Position numbers and translations under genes: made by a program. DNA of 64,000 bases. Origin: Hyphomicrobium_A sp963782555 (lineage in GTDB: Bacteria; Pseudomonadota; Alphaproteobacteria; Rhizobiales; Hyphomicrobiaceae). How positions within the stretch are numbered: position 1 is the stretch's first letter; each line of letters starts with the position of its first letter. Shown here one piece after another: positions 36,015 through 44,136 of the stretch. Where the stretch lies: NCBI GenBank assembly GCA_963782555.1, contig CAWAKB010000001.1:945002-1009001 (forward strand), read 5' to 3'. Below the pieces are notes generated by a model that did no database searches, was not told the DNA's origin, and saw only the letters and a program-made list of their open reading frames with translations.

Positions 36015-37420
36015 GGCGCGGCGGCCGGGATCGCGTCGGCTTCCTTTCTGTGTCCGCGCTTATGGCCTTCGCCGTGCTTGCCTTTGCCCTCCGGGCGCGC
36101 CCCGGGAGTTCCTTGCTTGGGCGCCGTTATGGAGGCGGTTTCGCTCGCAACTGCCGCGGCAGCGCCGACTTGCGCCGCGTTTGCCTCGGGTGCGGAGCGG
36201 CTCTTCTCCTCGCCGGGCTTGCTCACCTCGACGTCGGCCCCATCCTTGAGCCGGCCGAAGCCAGCGGTGACGACCGTGTCCGAAGCTTTCAAACCTTCGG
36301 CAATCACCGCCTCGGTGTCGTTCTGCTGGGCCACTTTGACGGCGCGCACTGAGACTTTATTTCCCTCGCCGACCACGTAGACGAAGGTTCCGTTCGGACC
36401 GCGTTGGACCGAGGCGGTCGGCACGACCACGGCGTCCGGCAGCGTCTTCAGCAGCAGGCGCGCATTGACGAACTGACCCGGCCAGAGCTGCAGCTGCTGG
36501 TTGGGAAAGTCGGCTTTCAAGCGGATGGTGCCCGTTGCCTGGTCGACCTGGTTGTCGATCACCTCGAGCGTGCCCTTGTCGAGCACGGCGTCGCTGTCGG
36601 TCTCGAGCGCTTCGACGTTGAGCGCGCGCTGCGCACGGGCCTTATTGATCTCCGGAAGATCCTGCTGGGGCAGCGTGAACAGCACGGAGATCGGCCGCAC
36701 CTCGGTGATGACGACGATGCCGGCATCGGAGGCGCGCACGAGGTTTCCGACGTCGACGAGGCGCAATCCCGTGCGTCCGTCGATCGGAGCGACGATCTTG
36801 GTGTAGCCGAGGTAGGCGCGCGCGTTTTCGATCGCGGCCTCGTCGGACTTGACCTGAGCTTCCTGCTGCTTGACCAGCGCCTGCTGCGTGTCGATCTGCT
36901 GCTGGGAGATGGCGAGCGTGCCGACCTTGAGGAAGCGCTCGAGATCATGCTTCGTGTTGTTGAGCAGCGCTTCGTCCAGCGCCTTCTTGGCGGTCGCTTG
37001 GTCGAGCTGTGCCTGGTAGGTGACGGGATCGATCTGCGCTAAGACGTCTCCGCGCTTGACATCTTGTCCTTCCTTGAAATCGATCGAGAGAATCTTACCG
37101 TCGACCTGTGGGCGCACGGTGACGGTGTTGCGGGCTTTGGCCGTGCCGACCCCTTCGAGCCACACAGGGACATTGGCAATCTGCGCTTGGACGGCGACGA
37201 CAGGGACCGGCCCTTGGTCACGCCCCGCGCCGCGCCGCCCGCGGTGCTGCTGCTCGATCCCCGTCGTCACATGGATGGCCGCGGCCGTAAGGGCGCCGAT
37301 GACGAGAATGGCAAACAGCGTCTTGAATAGCCTTTTCACCTTGCGGGTCCTGTGCCTAGCCGATCCCCAGATCAGACGACGCAAGTGGGCTTTTGTGCGG
37401 CGTCTGGCGTAAAAACGCAT
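36011..37420 (-). CDS. RND periplasmic adaptor, MdtA-like
   Basis: 469 residues if it starts at 37420. The N-terminus is Arg-rich (about 27 residues) and a GTG at 37339 (VKRLFKTLFAIL) is an alternative start that would give a tidier membrane anchor. Lipoyl halves (VTVRPQVDGKILSIDFKEGQ; YTKIVAPIDGRTGLRLVDVG) flank a coiled-coil hairpin rich in Gln/Lys; the barrel domain has TGTIRLKADFPNQQLQLWPG. The C-terminal 70 residues are a disordered Ala/Gly/Lys/His tail (EGKGKHGEGHKRGHRKE) that could bind metal, unusual for MdtA. First gene of the operon. Confidence 0.9.
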   Translation of the reverse strand: MRFYARRRTKAHLRRLIWGSARHRTRKVKRLFKTLFAILVIGALTAAAIHVTTGIEQQHRGRRGAGRDQGPVPVVAVQAQIANVPVWLEGVGTAKARNTVTVRPQVDGKILSIDFKEGQDVKRGDVLAQIDPVTYQAQLDQATAKKALDEALLNNTKHDLERFLKVGTLAISQQQIDTQQALVKQQEAQVKSDEAAIENARAYLGYTKIVAPIDGRTGLRLVDVGNLVRASDAGIVVITEVRPISVLFTLPQQDLPEINKARAQRALNVEALETDSDAVLDKGTLEVIDNQVDQATGTIRLKADFPNQQLQLWPGQFVNARLLLKTLPDAVVVPTASVQRGPNGTFVYVVGEGNKVSVRAVKVAQQNDTEAVIAEGLKASDTVVTAGFGRLKDGADVEVSKPGEEKSRSAPEANAAQVGAAAAVASETASITAPKQGTPGARPEGKGKHGEGHKRGHRKEADAIPAAAP

Positions 37421-37433
37421 GGTGAACGCAAAA

Positions 37434-37459
37434 GCCGTCGCGGGATGGCCCGCGACGGC
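37434..37459 (-). terminator. Perfect 11-bp hairpin before the MdtA-like gene
   Basis: GCCGTCGCGGG (37434-37444), loop ATGG, CCCGCGACGGC (37449-37459). On the minus strand it is followed by TTTTGCG, a weak T-run, so it may terminate transcription from the upstream GGDEF gene. The 37461-37773 stretch between it and that gene shows nothing else recognisable. Confidence 0.6.
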
Positions 37460-37773
37460 ATTCTATTAGGGAGTCATGGCTTGGGGGACGCCCCTTCGGG
37501 GCCATCGATCTCGGACCCCGCTCTGGGGCTCAAAGAAACGCGAACTTGATGACAAATATAGCGGAAAGGCCGGCGACGGGGGGAAAGGGCCGCTCGGTTC
37601 TGACCGTCGTGCCGGTCTTCTCGGGCTCGAACATCCCCCGTCTTGTGTAAGCGCCCCCTAGGTTGAGAGCGCAGCAAAGCAGTTTACGCCGCCACGGTCC
37701 CCCGTGCGCATCCTAGCTGAGCTGACTTGGGTGTGTGCCGCTAGGTTTCGCCGGACGGGCGCAAACTGAGAGT

Positions 37774-39096
37774 TCAGGAAAGTGCCGGGCTCCCGCGGCG
37801 CGAGCGGCGAGCCGGGGCCGCCGCTGTGCCCGATCGGCGATAGCTCCGCGTGCTTCGCCGCGCCTCGGCGCTGTCGTGTCCGTCGAGCTTGGAGAATGCG
37901 GAGGCGGCCAACACGCTGGCGTCGAGTGTGCGGACAACTCCATGCGGTCCCAGAAGCTCCACGCGATTGCGCCCGGCACTCTTGGCGGCATAGAGCGCGC
38001 CATCGGCTAGGTGGAAGAGCGTGTTGAGATCGCAATCGATGTCGTCATGGCAGGCGGCGCCGACGCTAACGGTTCCAGCAACAGGCACGCCGTCGATCAC
38101 CTCGGCCGAGCTTGCGAATGTGGCACGGACGGCCTCTGCCGTATGAGCGGCGCGCTCGAGGTTGGCACCGGGGAGAATGGCTGCGAACTCCTCCCCGCCA
38201 AGTCGTCCCACGATGCTGCCGGACTCCAGGCCGTTCGACAGCGTCTGCGCAAACAGCTGCAGGACGCGGTCGCCCAAGCGGTGACCGAAGGTGTCGTTGA
38301 TCCGCTTGAAGTGGTCGAGGTCAAAGACGAGCACCGAAACGGGATCCCCTTTGAGATACTGGCTGTGCTGGCCCAGTTTTTCCGCGGCCTCGAACAAGGC
38401 TCGACGATTGGGCAGGCCCGTCAGCGGATCGGTGAGCGCATCCAAGCGCTGCTTGAGCTCCTGGCGCTCCTTCACCAGCGCGAGAACGGCGAAAGCGAGC
38501 GCGATGCGCCCGAGCGTTGCGATGAGAATGACGGCCGGGAACCACTTGCTGGCGAAGACCAGCTTTACCTCGCCGATCGGCATCGTGAGCGTCAGCGGCA
38601 ACCATGTGAGGTAGCCGGCGCCGGTGGCAATCAGTAGGAAGACCGTCGGCCAGCGCGACGCCAAGGGCTGGCTCGCCTCCCGCGAGAGCTCGGCCGCAGC
38701 CGCGAAGCTCAATACCGCGAGGAAGGTGCAGGAGACTATGAGACGAATGTCGAAAGAGGCGAGATAGTCGAGCGTTTGGATACCGAGAAAAGCTGTGGGC
38801 CATATGATCAGCCAAATGGGATGCAGCTTGCGGCCTTCGAACTGACGTGCCGCCATCCACATGATGGCGGCCGAAAAGATCATGAGCGACTCCCCGATGG
38901 CATTGAGATCGTTGTCGTTGCGAGGGACGGCCATGACGGCCAGGATGATGCCGACTACCATGATGAGCTGAGCAAGTCCCCACCAGCCAGTAAGAGGGCT
39001 GGTCGGCTCACCTGACCATGAGAAGATGAGGACAAACCCGAGGATTGCCGTCACCGAGACGGAGACGACGGAGATCGTGGGCATGTCGAGCTGCAT
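37774..39096 (-). CDS. Membrane-anchored diguanylate cyclase (GGDEF)
   Basis: 440 residues. About seven hydrophobic segments fill the first 205 residues, followed by a linker (ALVKERQELKQRLDAL) and the GGDEF domain starting at TDPLTGLPNRRALFE. The active-site signature is GRLGGEEFAAIL near residue 300, i.e. GGEEF, which is catalytically competent; VLVFDLDHFKRINDTFGH carries the metal-binding Asp. No RxxD inhibitory site is evident just upstream. It should make cyclic di-GMP in response to an unknown signal sensed by the membrane part. The C-terminus is an odd Arg/Ser-rich tail (RRSTRSYRRSG and onward). Confidence 0.92.
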   Translation of the reverse strand: MQLDMPTISVVSVSVTAILGFVLIFSWSGEPTSPLTGWWGLAQLIMVVGIILAVMAVPRNDNDLNAIGESLMIFSAAIMWMAARQFEGRKLHPIWLIIWPTAFLGIQTLDYLASFDIRLIVSCTFLAVLSFAAAAELSREASQPLASRWPTVFLLIATGAGYLTWLPLTLTMPIGEVKLVFASKWFPAVILIATLGRIALAFAVLALVKERQELKQRLDALTDPLTGLPNRRALFEAAEKLGQHSQYLKGDPVSVLVFDLDHFKRINDTFGHRLGDRVLQLFAQTLSNGLESGSIVGRLGGEEFAAILPGANLERAAHTAEAVRATFASSAEVIDGVPVAGTVSVGAACHDDIDCDLNTLFHLADGALYAAKSAGRNRVELLGPHGVVRTLDASVLAASAFSKLDGHDSAEARRSTRSYRRSGTAAAPARRSRRGSPALS

Positions 39097-39499
39097 GGGT
39101 GCGCCTGATCAGAAGTCCGGCCGCGGACATTCAGTGAAGCTCCCCTGCATTTAGAGATGTGGTCTTTACAACAATTGCAGGAATTCGATCGAATTGTATC
39201 GAACTTCCGCTGTTAGAACGTCTGCCGGACGCGGCGGACCAATGCGCCGCCGGGGGTCATCGCGGAGCATCCGCTTCCCGCCTTTCAAGATCCCGATGCG
39301 ATGGCGCGGCTCGTTCCTCTGTACGGCCCACCTTCTTGTTGGCGGTTGGTGGCGCCGGTCAGCGTTGCTCACCTCGGCGAGCTGGGTGCGGATTGGCGCA
39401 GATGCCGTCGCCTCGCTGTGGGAGGCAACGCGCTGCGGTCCGTTTGTCATGAACTGTGTGGCTGTGCAGGCAGTCCTCTGCGAACTCGTCTCCGTATGC

Positions 39500-39632
39500 G
39501 AATTCCCTGTTACCCGGGAAAAAACAGGGAATTTCAGCAAGAATTGGGGGCTCTGGGCGAGCATCGTTGCGAAAACTCACGGGAGCTCAGTGCGTTAGCG
39601 GTGAATTCCCTACGCGCAGAAACAGGGAATTT
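39500..39632. repeat. Two hairpins with the same GAATTCCCTG stem
   Basis: GAATTCCCTGTT...AAACAGGGAATTTC (39500-39534) and GAATTCCCT...CAGGGAATTT (39603-39632) share a stem. Further CAGGGAAT-like half-sites follow at 39643-39672. A clustered short inverted/direct repeat of unknown role, in decayed surroundings. Confidence 0.65.
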
Positions 39633-39675
39633 TTTCGAGCCTAGCAGGGAATATCAGGGAAAGATCAGGGATATG

Positions 39676-39810
39676 GAACGGCTGCTCCCCTGGCTTACGC
39701 CGGCCTAGATCCTGACGATGGCCACCGGCAACGCCGGCGAGCTTCTGAAGCTGAGCGGCCCGCGCAACCACTATCCGCATGGCAATCCGCTGGAGGATCT
39801 CGGCGCCGTG
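39676..39810 (+). pseudogene. Amidohydrolase C-terminal remnant
   Basis: Reads LLPWLTPA, then a TAG stop (39706-39708), then ILTMATGNAGELLKLSGPRN and YPHGNPLEDL in the same frame. This matches the C-terminal region of imidazolonepropionase-type amidohydrolases (usually TPAEILTMATGNAGELL, then LSGPRNPYPG, a long loop, GNPLEDL). The TAG is a GAG-to-TAG change, and about 20 residues of the family are deleted between YP and GNPLEDL. Nothing of the catalytic barrel remains. Confidence 0.65.
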
Positions 39811-40358
39811 ACTGGCCCCTCATTTCGAGCAAGGTCACAATCCGCGCGAAGTGGCTTCGCGGCTGGGACTTGTTGTGGCCCTTCTCAGGTATTCCGGCCT
39901 GCGACCCAGATTGTCCGGGATTTGCCTCAGCCAGCTTGATCGTCGCTGTTGGCGGGTTCATGGCGACTCTTCGCTTGGTCCATAGCGGTCTAGGCGCTCG
40001 GACCAAGTTCACTGGACCAGTGCGAGGATGGATTGGTGTGCAAGATTACCGAGTCACGGCCAAATTCGGTGGGAATTGCAAAAGCGAGCGCCTAGGGCCA
40101 AAGCCAGAGAGAGAGCTGTCAAAGTCTTGTGCATTGTCGTTGTCTCCGATTGCTCAAAGGGCTCATTCGCCCCGATTGCAGACCCTACTGAGATCCCGCT
40201 GACGCCCGCCTGAGCGGCTGTGTCAGCTCTTTGACAGGTTCGCGCTCGTACCGGTCCGGCGACCCAGCATGTGGTCCTTGGACGTGCTCACGATGGCCAC
40301 TGAGCCGGGATTGCAGGGGACCGCAATTAGCCCACGCGTGCCGTTGACGAATTGAGAT

Positions 40359-40920
40359 CTAATTGCTCCGTCGTAATCGAGCCGAGGCGGCGACGCCCCC
40401 AAGCGGGCTGCGCGAAATCGCAAACTGGCCACGGTAGAGCTCGATGAGATCGCCGACGATTGCCAGCCCGATTCCCGTTCCTGGAACGCTCTCGTCAAGC
40501 CGAACGCCTTCTGCAAGCACCTCGCCGAGGCGCTCTTGCGGAATTCCTGGGCCATCATCTTCGACAGTGATTGTGGTCGCGTCTCCTTCGATTTCACACC
40601 TCACTCAACGCGGCCCTTTGCCCACTTACGAGCGTTGTCGAGGAGGTTGCCAACGAGCTCCTCCAGATCCCGCCGGTCGATGCCAAGCTCCAGACCTGCA
40701 GGCGCGACCGCGACATCTCATGTCAGTTCATCGCCGCGCGGCAAGCGTTTCATGACGCTGACGAGACGCCTCAGCAACGGCTCAAGCGGCGTATGCGCCC
40801 CAACGGAGGGCCTTTTGGTCCAACGGCAGGCGCTGCAGCGAGCGTGCGCATGACATGGGCATTCATCGCTTCGATCTCGTGATCGATGCCATCAGCCATG
40901 TCAGACAAGATGTGCGAGGC
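40359..40920 (-). pseudogene. Sensor histidine kinase remnant (kinase domain only)
   Basis: The minus strand encodes recognisable HATPase pieces: ELVGNLLDNARKWAKGRVE (N box), then after a one-base frameshift near 40602-40605 VEDDGPGIPQERLGEVLAEG and GTGIGLAIVGDLIELYRGQ (G1 and G2 boxes). Upstream, RRLVSVMKRLPRGDELT meets a stop at 40718-40720 (Trp to TGA), and another frame change joins it to DHEIEAMNAHVMRTLAAAP. At least three lesions and no sensor or membrane part: a decayed PhoQ/PhoR-like kinase. No partner response regulator is nearby. Confidence 0.8.
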
Positions 40921-41122
40921 GTAACGTGCATGTGTTCGACGGTCGCGAAAACGAGAAATCTGGAAGTAAGCGCGTTCGCGGCGGCGACATAGGCCCGAAC
41001 CAAGTGCGGAGATGCCCCTGGTTCTGAGAGCCGACCGGCTTGGTTGGCGCCGGAAATGCGGAATCGCGTGAGCGCCCGCCGAGATACTGCCGATGCAAGA
41101 ACAAAGGGCCTCAGATGCAACT

Positions 41123-42379
41123 TCAAGAAAATGTATCGGCCATAAGGGCATCGAACCATTTGCCCATGTCTTTGAAGTTTTCGCGGGACCAGCCCAGCGA
41201 TGCAGCAAAAGACTTGGGAACTGGCGTCATCGCCTTGGCCACCGGATCGTATTGAAATACCGCATTGAGCCAACCTGCCTCGGTTCTCGTGATGGTCGAG
41301 TAGCAGGCGGAATTCGTCACCGGCGACGGGTCTGGCTGTTGACCTGCAAAGAGCCGCGCCAGCGCATCGGCGCAGACCTTGGCCTCCTGGTTGGCGATGT
41401 GGCCGGCTTTCGGTTGGGTCGTGGCACTGGAGTCGCCCATCACGTGCACTTTTGGAGCGACGGTGCTCGCGTAGCTCAGGACGTCGACCGGCGCAAAGCG
41501 CCCCTCGGTCGCGGTGGCCAACCCGGCATGCAGAACGACTGCGCCCGCACGCTGCCGCGGAATGAGATTGACGACATCTGCGCGAACCAGACCGCCACTC
41601 GTCGAGAGCGTCATGTGGCTCGTATCGACCGACGAAATCTCTACGCCGGCGCGATACTCGATGACCTTCGCATACAGCCTGGAGAACGCCTGCGAGAAAT
41701 TCTCTTTCTCTGCCACGATGTCCGGGTTGGCATCGAGTAGGATCAATTTGGCCTGCGGCTTGTTCGCTTTGAGCCAGTCTGCGACCAAGCATGCCCGCTC
41801 GTACGGTCCGGGCGGGCAGCGGAAGGGTGCCTTCGGAACGGTAAGAGCAACAATTCCGTTGGAGGGCATAACGGCCAGTTGTTGCGCGAGAAGCGTGGTC
41901 TGCGGTCCGGCCTGCCACGCGTGGGGCATGCGGTTCCGATCGGTAAGACCGGGCACCGCGTCGAACTCTATGCCAGGGGCTATCACGATGCGGTCAGCGC
42001 TCAACTGGGCACCCGAAGCGAGCTTCACGTTGACCGCTACCGGGTCGAGATCGACGACATCGTCGAAGACCAACTGCACGCCATAGCGGTCCCGCAGTGT
42101 ATCGTAGCCGAAGCTCAAGCTGGGTATCGTCCGCTGTCCAGTGAGTACCAGGCTGCTCAGAATGTTCGAGACGTACTTTGGGTTGCGCTCGATGAGCGTC
42201 ACCGCCACGGCGTCGCCCCACAGGCGCAGGTACTTGGCCAGGGTGGCGCCGGCCATGCCGCCGCCGATGACGATGACGCGCGCTTTCGGCTTCACGGGCG
42301 TCTCAAGGGCCCAAGCACGTCCTGCCAGCCTCGGAAGAGCGGCAGATATCGAGGAAAGCAGGAAAAGGCGTCGGTCCAT
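41123..42379 (-). CDS. fccB: Flavocytochrome c sulfide dehydrogenase, flavoprotein subunit
   Basis: 418 residues from ATG 42379, preferred over 42412 because AGGAGGGC sits just upstream and the cytochrome gene ends 11 bases before. Tat-type signal (DRRLFLLSSISAALPRLAGR), then the FAD-binding motif ARVIVIGGGMAGATLAKYLR, a second dinucleotide region and the FccB-like C-terminus (ACYSTITRTEAGWLNAVFQY). Two conserved Cys are present in the core region (FRCPPGPYERACLVAD) and one in NSACYST. It oxidises sulfide in the periplasm, passing electrons to the partner cytochrome. Operon with the upstream cytochrome c gene. Confidence 0.88.
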   Translation of the reverse strand: MDRRLFLLSSISAALPRLAGRAWALETPVKPKARVIVIGGGMAGATLAKYLRLWGDAVAVTLIERNPKYVSNILSSLVLTGQRTIPSLSFGYDTLRDRYGVQLVFDDVVDLDPVAVNVKLASGAQLSADRIVIAPGIEFDAVPGLTDRNRMPHAWQAGPQTTLLAQQLAVMPSNGIVALTVPKAPFRCPPGPYERACLVADWLKANKPQAKLILLDANPDIVAEKENFSQAFSRLYAKVIEYRAGVEISSVDTSHMTLSTSGGLVRADVVNLIPRQRAGAVVLHAGLATATEGRFAPVDVLSYASTVAPKVHVMGDSSATTQPKAGHIANQEAKVCADALARLFAGQQPDPSPVTNSACYSTITRTEAGWLNAVFQYDPVAKAMTPVPKSFAASLGWSRENFKDMGKWFDALMADTFS

Positions 42380-42390
42380 CTCGCCCTCCT

Positions 42391-42708
42391 TCATGTTTGT
42401 AACGAGAGCCACCGCGAGAGATCGCGCAGCTGAGCGTCGGTGAATCCCATCGCGTGGCGAGCCATGATGTTCTCGCCCTCTTTCCCCGACTGATACTCCT
42501 TGAGCTCCTTGTAGAGCTTGGCTGCGGATTTCCCGGTCAGCTTGTCAAACCCCGGCACCTGCTCGCTGGTCCCGTGACACTGCGAGCAGTTCGATGCCAG
42601 CAGACGTCCGGGCGGGGAGGCAGCGTTCTGCGCCGGCGCTGTCGTGGACACTACGCAGACGGCTGCGATCTCAAGAGATATGCAAGCCCACGCTGCAAGT
42701 TGCTTCAT
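42391..42708 (-). CDS. fccA: Periplasmic c-type cytochrome (FccA-like subunit)
   Basis: 105 residues from ATG 42708. A signal peptide (AAWACISLEIAAVCVVSTTAPAQ) is followed by one haem site, CSQCH (Cys41, Cys44, His45), and a distal Met in ARHAMGFTDAQL; the end (LRDLSRWLSLQT) is the usual class I helix. One haem and this size fit the monohaem partner of flavocytochrome c; some FccA proteins are dihaem. The ribosome site is weak. In-frame ATGs at 42726 and 42762 are possible alternative starts. First gene of the fcc pair. Confidence 0.85.
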   Translation of the reverse strand: MKQLAAWACISLEIAAVCVVSTTAPAQNAASPPGRLLASNCSQCHGTSEQVPGFDKLTGKSAAKLYKELKEYQSGKEGENIMARHAMGFTDAQLRDLSRWLSLQT

Positions 42709-42762
42709 GGTGTGTCCCGGTTGCATCGTCCGTAGCCCTTCAACTAGACACACGCGTAGCAC

Positions 42763-43145
42763 ACCCGGAGCCGAATTTGTTTAACCCAGGTCAATGGGAT
42801 GATCCACTCCTGACGGTCCGCTTAACAGTCAGCTGACCGTGTGCACGAACCGAGCGAGCAAACGTGTCGAGTTGACGAACTGCGCGTCCTCCGAGTCGGG
42901 GGAGCAGCATTGGAAGGGGCTTCAGGTCCGAACCGGGTCAAAATCGACTGCCAGTTCGACAGCGAACTCGTCCGGATGCACTCCAGAACCTGCTGCCGAC
43001 AAGTGCCCGCCGACAGGAGTTGTCAGAAAGTCCTTGCCAACAGGGCGGACGCGGAGACAGACGCCGCGCGGACCTCGTGGGAGTGGACAATCGGACTGGG
43101 AGCGCTGGCAGGTAGACGCCAACCCGATACGGCGCTGCAGCGCTC
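42763..43145. other. Gap with no supported gene
   Basis: About 380 bases upstream of fccA. Several frames are open on both strands, but none has a ribosome site or a family I recognise. It should contain the fccA promoter, which I cannot pin down. Confidence 0.5.
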
Positions 43146-43328
43146 ATGACCGGTATCGCATTGATCGAGGTCATCGTCTTGGGCCTCAATGGCTGTCGTT
43201 GTTCGCTCACATTCGTAGCCGGGCGGTATATCGACGACCGGCGGCCCAACTTCGATATCTACATTCCTGAGTGGATCGCGCGAAACAACAAGCGGATCTT
43301 CGGCACGCTGTGGCCGGGACAGTACTGA
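43146..43328 (+). CDS. Small hypothetical protein, possibly membrane-anchored
   Basis: 60 residues: a hydrophobic start (TGIALIEVIVLGLNG) followed by RRPNFDIYIPEWIARNNKRI, which looks like real protein sequence, but there is no clear ribosome site. It may be the N-terminal remnant of a larger membrane protein. Ten bases separate it from the DUF6544-like gene. Low confidence. Confidence 0.35.
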   Translation: MTGIALIEVIVLGLNGCRCSLTFVAGRYIDDRRPNFDIYIPEWIARNNKRIFGTLWPGQY

Positions 43329-43338
43329 CCCTCGCGAG

Positions 43339-44076
43339 GTGGACCTTTGGAGCCGCATAAAGAATGGCCGCACCATGCCCGATGATGATTTTCAGTTCGG
43401 GGAGCGAGTGCCGGCTGCTGTCTATGATCTGGCCATGCGTCTCGGCGTCAAGTCCAATACGAAGCGTTCGACTGTGACGCTCACGCAAACCGGGCGGATG
43501 AAAAAGATATTGGGCGCTGCGTCCTGGATGTCGTTCACGGCCGCTCAAACGATTTCGACGCATGATTGCGAGTTCCAGTGGCACGCGCGGTTCAGCCCCC
43601 TCGGATTGGTCTCGGCGATTGATGCCCTGCATGACGGCGAGAGGCGGCTCGATATCATGGCGCTCGGCTTTGTCCCAATCGCACGCGCCGAGCACTCGGC
43701 TGCACTGATGCGCGGTGAGCTGATGCGGTACCTGGCGGAGCTTGCCTGGGCACCAGACGCCATCCTGCTCAACCCCAAATTACGGTGGCGTGTAGACGGG
43801 ACCGAACAGCTGATGGTCGCCGCCGGCTCGGGCGACGCGACGTCCGAAGTCATCCTGAACCTTGACAACGAAGGACGGATAGCCGGTGCCTTCGCACCCG
43901 ATCGCCCGCGTTCGGTCACGGCACCAATCCTGCCGACACCGTGGCGTGGGCGGTTTTCCGACTATCGCCAACACAACGGCTTCTCGATTCCATTCGCAGG
44001 CGAAGTCGCATGGGAGATCGACGGCAGACAAGAAGTGTATTGGCAGGGTCGCGTCGAGACGTGGGAGACGCACTAA
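43339..44076 (+). CDS. DUF6544-like protein of unknown function
   Basis: 245 residues from GTG 43339; ATG 43375 (PDDDFQFGERVPAAVYDLAM) is an equally good start. Features resembling the DUF6544/DUF6920 family: RSTVTLTQTGRMKKILGAAS, TISTHDCEFQWHARFSPLGL, RGELMRYLAELAWAPDAILL and the C-terminal beta-rich WRGRFSDYRQHNGFSIPFAG. No signal peptide. Function is not known; the family is often beside membrane transporters. It precedes the Ca2+-type ATPase by 60 bases in the same direction. Confidence 0.75.
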   Translation: MDLWSRIKNGRTMPDDDFQFGERVPAAVYDLAMRLGVKSNTKRSTVTLTQTGRMKKILGAASWMSFTAAQTISTHDCEFQWHARFSPLGLVSAIDALHDGERRLDIMALGFVPIARAEHSAALMRGELMRYLAELAWAPDAILLNPKLRWRVDGTEQLMVAAGSGDATSEVILNLDNEGRIAGAFAPDRPRSVTAPILPTPWRGRFSDYRQHNGFSIPFAGEVAWEIDGRQEVYWQGRVETWETH

Positions 44077-44136
44077 TTAAGTCGCGTCCACACGCCTACC
44101 TATTGATGTTGGCGGATCGGAGTGTCGGAATGTGGT

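Larger units (their letters stand above)
39097..40358. other. Non-coding, decayed region
   Basis: About 1.26 kb without an intact gene. It contains two related short hairpins at 39500-39632, an amidohydrolase remnant at 39676-39810, and otherwise short frames with no ribosome sites or family resemblance. I see no promoter or RNA gene. Confidence 0.6.

Noticed and set aside
39194..39598. 134-codon frame across the GAATTCCCTG hairpins
   Set aside because: Composition is dominated by translated repeat (EFPVTREKTGNFSKN); no start signal; better explained as repeat DNA.
42922..43122. 66-codon minus-strand frame upstream of fccA
   Set aside because: Part (VGKDFLTTPVGGHLSAAGSG) looks protein-like, but there is no ribosome site, recognised family or intact start; left as unsupported.
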